NCBI RefSeq assembly: GCF_004307995.1
Contig: NZ_SIRE01000010.1
Location: 62,001 to 126,000 of the forward strand
DNA: 64,000 nucleotides
Source: Paenibacillus thalictri
GTDB lineage: Bacteria; Bacillota; Bacilli; Paenibacillales; NBRC-103111
Direction of reading: 5' to 3'
Below, one piece after another: positions 63,827 to 64,000 of the stretch. The first letter of the stretch is position 1, and each line of letters opens with the position of its first letter. A model generated the notes under the pieces. That model saw only the letters and a list, made by a program, of their open reading frames with translations. It had not been told where the DNA came from and did no database searches. Position numbers and translations under genes: made by a program.

Positions 63827-64000
63827 ACGACCGGCCAGACCCGTCATGATTTTATGTGCGGCGGCGGTGCTGCTGACCGCTAACGGGTGCTCCTTGCTTC
63901 CAAAGGAAGAGATGGAGGAGACGCTTCCGACTGTAAATCCGCCCAAGCTTTCCAAGAAACCCGAATATACCGTCAAAACGGATACGCTCGAAACGAAGGT
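63786..64000 (+). CDS. Membrane-fusion (HlyD/MacA-like) lipoprotein, partial
   Basis: Only the first 71 codons are in the window. The frame reads MILCAAAVLLTANGCSLLPK, a lipoprotein signal with Cys after TANG, then a Lys/Glu-rich start KPEYTVKTDTLETK typical of MacA-type adaptors. The start is GTG 63786 with GGAGG upstream, in another frame of the ATPase gene; ATG 63804 or 63846 are possible later starts. The position after a MacB-type ATPase supports the adaptor call. The gene continues beyond the window. Confidence 0.7.
   Translation, partial: MSSKWWMEHFWQVRRPARPVMILCAAAVLLTANGCSLLPKEEMEETLPTVNPPKLSKKPEYTVKTDTLETK

Overview
The window reads as a chromosomal segment of an endospore-forming, low-to-mid GC Gram-positive, most likely Paenibacillaceae (Paenibacillus or Cohnella type). 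Three things point there: a division and cell-wall cluster that runs directly into spoIIGA-sigE-sigG; the acetylase branch of lysine/DAP synthesis; and an LplABC-type sugar importer without its own ATPase. Many genes start at TTG or GTG behind strong Shine-Dalgarno sites.

Region 1 (1-22415) is the dcw cluster: murF (partial), mraY, murD, spoVE/ftsW, murG, murB, murA, divIB, ftsA and ftsZ. The spoIIG locus (spoIIGA, sigE) and sigG follow, then ylmC, pgeF, ylmE, sepF, ylmG, ylmH, divIVA and a T-box-controlled ileS. These genes build lipid II, assemble the divisome and start the mother-cell and forespore sigma cascade. Tandem hairpin repeats lie in the leaders of murB and divIB, and a 97-bp repeat array follows ileS.

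Region 2 (22413-28170) holds yteA, lspA, an rluD-type pseudouridine synthase, and three genes of the acetyl-DAP pathway (patA-type aminotransferase, N-acetyl-DAP deacetylase, dapH). Region 3 (28340-37606) is the pyrimidine operon pyrR-pyrB-pyrC-carA-carB-pyrF-pyrE. It has a sigma-A promoter and a PyrR-type attenuator; pyrD and pyrK are absent.

Region 4 (37632-46179) is accessory. It has a Gfo/Idh dehydrogenase and TIM-barrel isomerase pair under a promoter with a leader terminator, an SDR behind an attenuator-like leader, a divergent NmrA/TetR pair, an AraC remnant, a DinB-like protein, a long palindromic element and a methyltransferase. Region 5 (44983-55963) is a sugar-catabolic cluster: ROK regulator, FucU-like mutarotase, aldo-keto reductase, isomerase, Gfo/Idh dehydrogenase, LplB, LplC and LplA transporter parts, a 2-hydroxyacid dehydrogenase and a beta-decarboxylating dehydrogenase. 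Two of its promoters share a 13-mer.

Region 6 (56041-64000) is about envelope and stress. It has a lectin-like protein whose promoter carries a LexA-type box, an ECF sigma factor with two membrane DUF4367 proteins, a polysaccharide deacetylase, a 3D-domain wall protein behind a c-di-AMP (ydaO/yuaA) riboswitch, a radical-SAM protein, and the start of an ABC efflux operon with an ECF-type promoter resembling that of the sigma gene.

The least expected items are the 39-bp hairpin arrays shared by leaders 47 kb apart, the 210-bp palindromic element, the LexA box, the shared operator of the sugar cluster, and the apparent ECF sigma/efflux link. All calls come from reading the sequence; no database search was possible.
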